A DNA stretch of 8,523 bases from Alphaproteobacteria bacterium (GTDB taxonomy: Bacteria > Pseudomonadota > Alphaproteobacteria > Sphingomonadales > Sphingomonadaceae), in assembly GCA_028293055.1 (NCBI GenBank), contig JAQGLD010000553.1:1-8523 (forward strand), given 5' to 3'. This document shows, in pieces, positions 5,771 through 8,523 of the stretch. Within the stretch, counting starts at the first letter, position 1, and every line of letters starts with the position of its first letter. The notes beneath the pieces were generated by a model. That model did not search any database, was not told where the DNA came from, and was given only the letters and a program-made list of their open reading frames with translations. The position numbers and the translations under genes were made by a program.

Positions 5771-6919
5771 ATGCGCCTGACCGACTTCGCTTATGCCCCG
5801 ATTCCCGCCGACGCGGAGGTTTTCCGGAGGGAAGTCCGCGATTTTCTGAGCCGCGAGATGCGTGATATTCCGCCCATCCAGCGCGCCGACAGCTGGATGG
5901 GCTATGATGCGGAGTTCAGCCGCAAGCTGGGCGCGGCCGGGCTGATCGGCATCACCATGCCGAAGCGCTTCGGCGGCCGCGAAGCTGGTGCCTTTGCCCG
6001 CTATGTCATCAGCGAGGAATTGCTCGCCGCCGGCGCTCCGGTCTCGGCCCATTGGATTGCCGACCGTCAAAGCGCTCCATTGCTTCTCCATTTCGGCACC
6101 CCGGCCCAGCAGGAGCGCTACATTCCCGGCATCGTCCGCGGCGAAACCTATTTCGGCATCGGCATGAGCGAGCCCAATGCCGGTTCGGACCTGGCCTCGA
6201 TCGGCAGCCGCGCTGTCCGGAATGGCGACGGTTGGGTGCTCAACGGGCGCAAGATCTGGACCACCAACGCCCACCGGTCGCATTACATGATCGCGCTGGT
6301 TCGGACCGAGGCGCAAGCGGACGACCGTCATGGCGGCATGTCCCAATTCATCATCGACCTTCAGGCGCCTGGCGTCACCGTTCGCCCGATCCGCGACCTG
6401 ACCGGCGCCGAGCATTTCAACGAGATTTTCTTCGACGATGTCGCGCTCGACCCGGAGGCCCTGGTCGGCACCGAAGGCAAAGGGTGGGCCCAGGTGATGG
6501 CCGAGCTCGCTTTCGAGCGCAGCGGCCCCGAGCGTTTCCTCAGCTCGATGACCCTGCTCCACACATTGGTCGAGGAGATCGGCGCTGAGCCGGATTCGCT
6601 TCAGGCTTTCCAGATCGGCCGGATCGGGGCCAGGCTCATGGCGTTGAGAGCCATGTCGCTCTCCGTCACCGCCCAGCTAGACCAGGGCGAGGATCCTGCC
6701 TGGGCAGCGTCCTGCGTCAAGGATATCGGCACCGCGCTCGAACAGGAGATGCCGGAGATCGCGCAATTGCTCAGCGCGAGCGAGCCGCGCGTCGACAGCG
6801 GCAGCGACCATCAGCAGGTGCTCGCTTACCTGACACAGCTGGCGCCCTGCTTCTCGCTGCGCGGCGGAACACGGGAAATCCTGCGCGGCATCCTCGCCCG
6901 CGGACTCGGGCTGCGATGA
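5771..6919 (+). CDS. Acyl-CoA dehydrogenase family protein, probable subunit of a heteromeric enzyme
   Basis: A 382-residue FAD enzyme subunit for alpha,beta-dehydrogenation of an acyl-CoA. The N-terminal helical domain (about 15-120) is followed by the beta domain with the flavin/substrate loop FGIGMSEPNAGSD (128-140) and WTTNAH (163-168). The C-terminal helical domain ends in GGTREILRGILARGLGL (365-381). Two features are unusual. The Glu found before GT in medium-chain enzymes is Gly365, leaving Glu249 (in LAFERSG) as the candidate base, a position used by isovaleryl-type enzymes. The usual RxQFG...FQ flavin-binding segment of the C-terminal domain is missing, while the next gene has it. 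ATG 5771 has AGGG at 5760-5763, 7 nt upstream; a GTG at 5756 has no site. The stop overlaps the next start (ATGA). The substrate may be a bulky or cyclic acyl-CoA; this is inferred from the alpha2beta2 steroid enzymes. Confidence 0.9.
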   Translation: MRLTDFAYAPIPADAEVFRREVRDFLSREMRDIPPIQRADSWMGYDAEFSRKLGAAGLIGITMPKRFGGREAGAFARYVISEELLAAGAPVSAHWIADRQSAPLLLHFGTPAQQERYIPGIVRGETYFGIGMSEPNAGSDLASIGSRAVRNGDGWVLNGRKIWTTNAHRSHYMIALVRTEAQADDRHGGMSQFIIDLQAPGVTVRPIRDLTGAEHFNEIFFDDVALDPEALVGTEGKGWAQVMAELAFERSGPERFLSSMTLLHTLVEEIGAEPDSLQAFQIGRIGARLMALRAMSLSVTAQLDQGEDPAWAASCVKDIGTALEQEMPEIAQLLSASEPRVDSGSDHQQVLAYLTQLAPCFSLRGGTREILRGILARGLGLR

Positions 6920-7956
6920 TGAAAGACATGTTCGAAGAAACCGCGGAGCGCGTGCTTGGCGACCTGATCACGCCGGAGTTGATCATTGCTTCGGAAAACG
7001 GGGCCTGGCCTGAGGGGCTATGGCACGCCGTGGAGGAGAATGGCCTCGGCCTCGCCGCTGCCCCCGAATCCTCTGGCGGCGTCGGCGGCAGCTGGCACGA
7101 TGCCTTCGTGCTGATTCGTGCCGCCGGGCGCCATTCCGCGCCAGTGCCTCTCGCCGAGACCATTTTGGTCAACTGGCTGCTCGGACTGGCCGGCCTCGAT
7201 GCCGCTCCAGGGTCGGCGACCCTCGCCGCGACCGGGGGCGATCTCGCCGATGGCCGGTTCAGCGGAACGCTCGGCGACATTCCCTGGGGCGGGCAGGCCG
7301 GACATGTCCTGGCGGTCGCCGGTGGCAATCTGGTACTCCTCTCGTCCGCGGACGGTTCGAGGACCGGGGCCTTCAACGCCGCCCGCGAACCGCGGGACAC
7401 GCTGACATTCGACTCCGCATCGCCCGTTGCGCTCGCACCACTTCCCGCCTCGTGGCCGCCTGAAACATTGCTGCTCGGCGGCGCGATGATCCGGTCCGCC
7501 CAGATCGCGGGCGGCCTCGGTCGCCTGCTCGATACGGCGATCGATTACGCGAACCAGCGCATCCAGTTCGGCCGCGCGATCGGCAAGTTCCAGGCGATCC
7601 AGCACCAATTGGCGCTGCTCGCCGAACAGACCGCGCTCGCCTCCGCGGCAGCCGAAATGGCCTTCGCCGCGAGCGAGACGGCCCCTAGCCCGGCCGCGAT
7701 CGCCGCGGCCAAGGCGGTGGCGAGCGAGGCGGCCGGCCAAGGCGCGGCCATCGCCCATGCCGTGCTTGGCGCGATCGGCTTCACTTATGAGCATGACCTG
7801 CATTTCACGACTCGCCGCTTGTGGTCGTGGCGAAGCGAATTCGGCTCGCAATCCTATTGGGCTCAGGATGTGGGCCGCCGCCTCTGTCGCCAGGGAGAAA
7901 GCGGCGTGTGGCCGGCGATCATGGCGATGACTCCGGCCCGAGCCGCGAAAGGCTGA
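6916..7956 (+). CDS. Acyl-CoA dehydrogenase family protein, degenerate partner subunit
   Basis: A 346-residue, Ala/Gly-rich member of the acyl-CoA dehydrogenase family, shorter than the usual 380-400. The N-terminal helical domain is recognisable (HAVEENGLGLAAAPESSGGVGG, in part 37-58). The middle beta domain is shortened and lacks the SEPxAGSD and WxTN flavin/substrate loops. The C-terminal domain keeps the flavin segment RIQFGRAIGKFQAIQ (215-229) and GAIGFTYEHDLH (285-296), a signature of the FadE-type subunits. No catalytic Glu is evident at the usual C-terminal place. It starts at ATG 6916, overlapping the previous stop by 4 nt, with a second ATG at 6919. Tight coupling and complementary motif loss indicate that it assembles with the preceding protein into one active enzyme, as for paired FadE proteins of Mycobacterium steroid catabolism. 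It is unlikely to be active alone. Confidence 0.88.
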   Translation: MMKDMFEETAERVLGDLITPELIIASENGAWPEGLWHAVEENGLGLAAAPESSGGVGGSWHDAFVLIRAAGRHSAPVPLAETILVNWLLGLAGLDAAPGSATLAATGGDLADGRFSGTLGDIPWGGQAGHVLAVAGGNLVLLSSADGSRTGAFNAAREPRDTLTFDSASPVALAPLPASWPPETLLLGGAMIRSAQIAGGLGRLLDTAIDYANQRIQFGRAIGKFQAIQHQLALLAEQTALASAAAEMAFAASETAPSPAAIAAAKAVASEAAGQGAAIAHAVLGAIGFTYEHDLHFTTRRLWSWRSEFGSQSYWAQDVGRRLCRQGESGVWPAIMAMTPARAAKG

Positions 7957-7957
7957 C

Positions 7958-8523
7958 ATGGACGATTTTCTGATCATTGAGCGAGACGGCCCCGTGGCTG
8001 TGATCACGCTCAACCGGCCGCAAGAGCGCAACGCCATTTCGCGTCCAGAATATATCCAGGAGATCAAGGACTTCTGCACCCGCGCCACGGACGATGCGAG
8101 CCTCAAGGCGGTCGTCGTTACAGGCGCCGGTTCCGCCTTCTGCGCCGGCGGCAACGTCAAGGACATGCGCGACAAGGCCGGCATCTTCCAGGGCTCGCCC
8201 TATGAATTGCGCAACCGCTATCGGCTTGGCATCCAACAGATTCCGCTCGCGCTCTATGAGCTCGAAGTCCCGACGATCGCTGCGATCAACGGTCCGGCGA
8301 TCGGCGCCGGCCTCGATCTCGCCTGTATGTGCGACATTCGCATCGCCGCGGAAGGTGCGATCTTCGCCGAGAGCTTCGTCAAGCTTGGAATCGTCCCGGG
8401 CGATGGCGGCGCCTGGCTTCTGCCGCGAATCATCGGCAATGCGCGGGCTGCGCTGATGACCCTGACCGGTGACTCGATCGACGCATCAAGAGCGCTCGAA
8501 TATGGCCTGGTCAGCGATGTCGT
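7958..8523 (+). CDS. Enoyl-CoA hydratase/isomerase (crotonase) family protein (partial, C-terminus off the right edge)
   Basis: 188 codons are visible of a family that is usually 255-280 residues. It begins 1 bp after the previous stop, so it belongs to the same operon. Crotonase features are ITLNRPQERNAI (16-27), the CoA/oxyanion-hole loop FCAGGNVKDM (61-70), the second oxyanion strand INGPAIGAGLDLACMCDIR (110-128), and LGIVPGDGGAWLLPR (143-157). By alignment to rat mitochondrial hydratase, the two catalytic glutamates (Glu144, Glu164) fall on Phe140 and Leu167, so it is not a canonical hydratase. Asp149 and Glu138 are nearby acidic candidates. It may be a hydratase of another subgroup, an isomerase, or a C-C hydrolase acting on a ring-derived CoA ester. 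Context favours the hydration step after the paired dehydrogenase. The start ATG 7958 has only a weak AAAGG at 7948-7952, consistent with coupling. Confidence 0.9.
   Translation, partial: MDDFLIIERDGPVAVITLNRPQERNAISRPEYIQEIKDFCTRATDDASLKAVVVTGAGSAFCAGGNVKDMRDKAGIFQGSPYELRNRYRLGIQQIPLALYELEVPTIAAINGPAIGAGLDLACMCDIRIAAEGAIFAESFVKLGIVPGDGGAWLLPRIIGNARAALMTLTGDSIDASRALEYGLVSDV

Noticed and set aside
5700..5780. A 26-codon GTG-started leader frame overlapping the first acyl-CoA dehydrogenase start
   Set aside because: GGAGAGG (5692-5698) is present but too close to the GTG (1-4 nt), the peptide has no recognisable feature, and a frame this short is easily due to chance. It could be revisited if conserved.
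7018..8184. A 388-codon open frame on the - strand opposite the second acyl-CoA dehydrogenase and the hydratase-like gene
   Set aside because: The translation has no family motifs and runs across two well-supported genes on the other strand; it is a shadow of GC-rich third positions.

Overview
The window is GC-rich, densely coding DNA with short intergenic gaps. Codon choice and protein style suggest an alphaproteobacterium, most plausibly a sphingomonad. That assignment is an inference from general appearance, as no rRNA or other marker gene is present. All genes but one lie on the + strand. I see no tRNA, rRNA, CRISPR array, insertion sequence or long repeat, and no gene-free stretch exceeds about 190 bases.

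Layout. (1) At the left edge a small 3Fe-4S/4Fe-4S-type ferredoxin gene runs leftward off the window. (2) A 161-bp divergent control region separates it from a two-gene operon for the alpha (Rieske, catalytic) and beta subunits of a ring-hydroxylating dioxygenase. A strong intrinsic terminator ends that operon. (3) A 190-bp stretch holding the terminator, an inverted repeat and a leader hairpin leads to a 3-hydroxyacyl-CoA dehydrogenase gene, whose stop codon overlaps the start of a thiolase gene. (4) An IclR-family regulator follows. (5) After a 172-bp gap with a perfect 8+8 palindrome come two overlapping acyl-CoA dehydrogenase-family genes and an enoyl-CoA hydratase/isomerase-family gene that is cut by the right edge.

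How they fit together. The ferredoxin is a plausible electron donor to the dioxygenase, giving a ring-hydroxylating system of the class served by a 3Fe-4S rather than a Rieske ferredoxin. The other enzymes supply all four steps of a beta-oxidation round: acyl-CoA dehydrogenation, hydration, 3-hydroxyacyl-CoA oxidation and thiolysis. The window therefore looks like part of a catabolic island for a carboxylated cyclic or polycyclic compound, in which one ring is dihydroxylated and a side chain or opened ring is shortened as CoA thioesters. The two acyl-CoA dehydrogenase genes appear to encode complementary halves of one heteromeric enzyme, as known for actinobacterial steroid degradation. The combination of dioxygenase, 3Fe-4S-type ferredoxin, IclR regulator, dehydrogenase and thiolase also recalls the diterpenoid (dit) clusters of Pseudomonas. 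The substrate cannot be fixed from this sequence. Nothing here is clearly a new kind of system. The points most worth checking are the split dehydrogenase, the unusual active-site residues of the hydratase-like and dehydrogenase proteins, and the shared palindromic motif that may be the operator of the IclR regulator.
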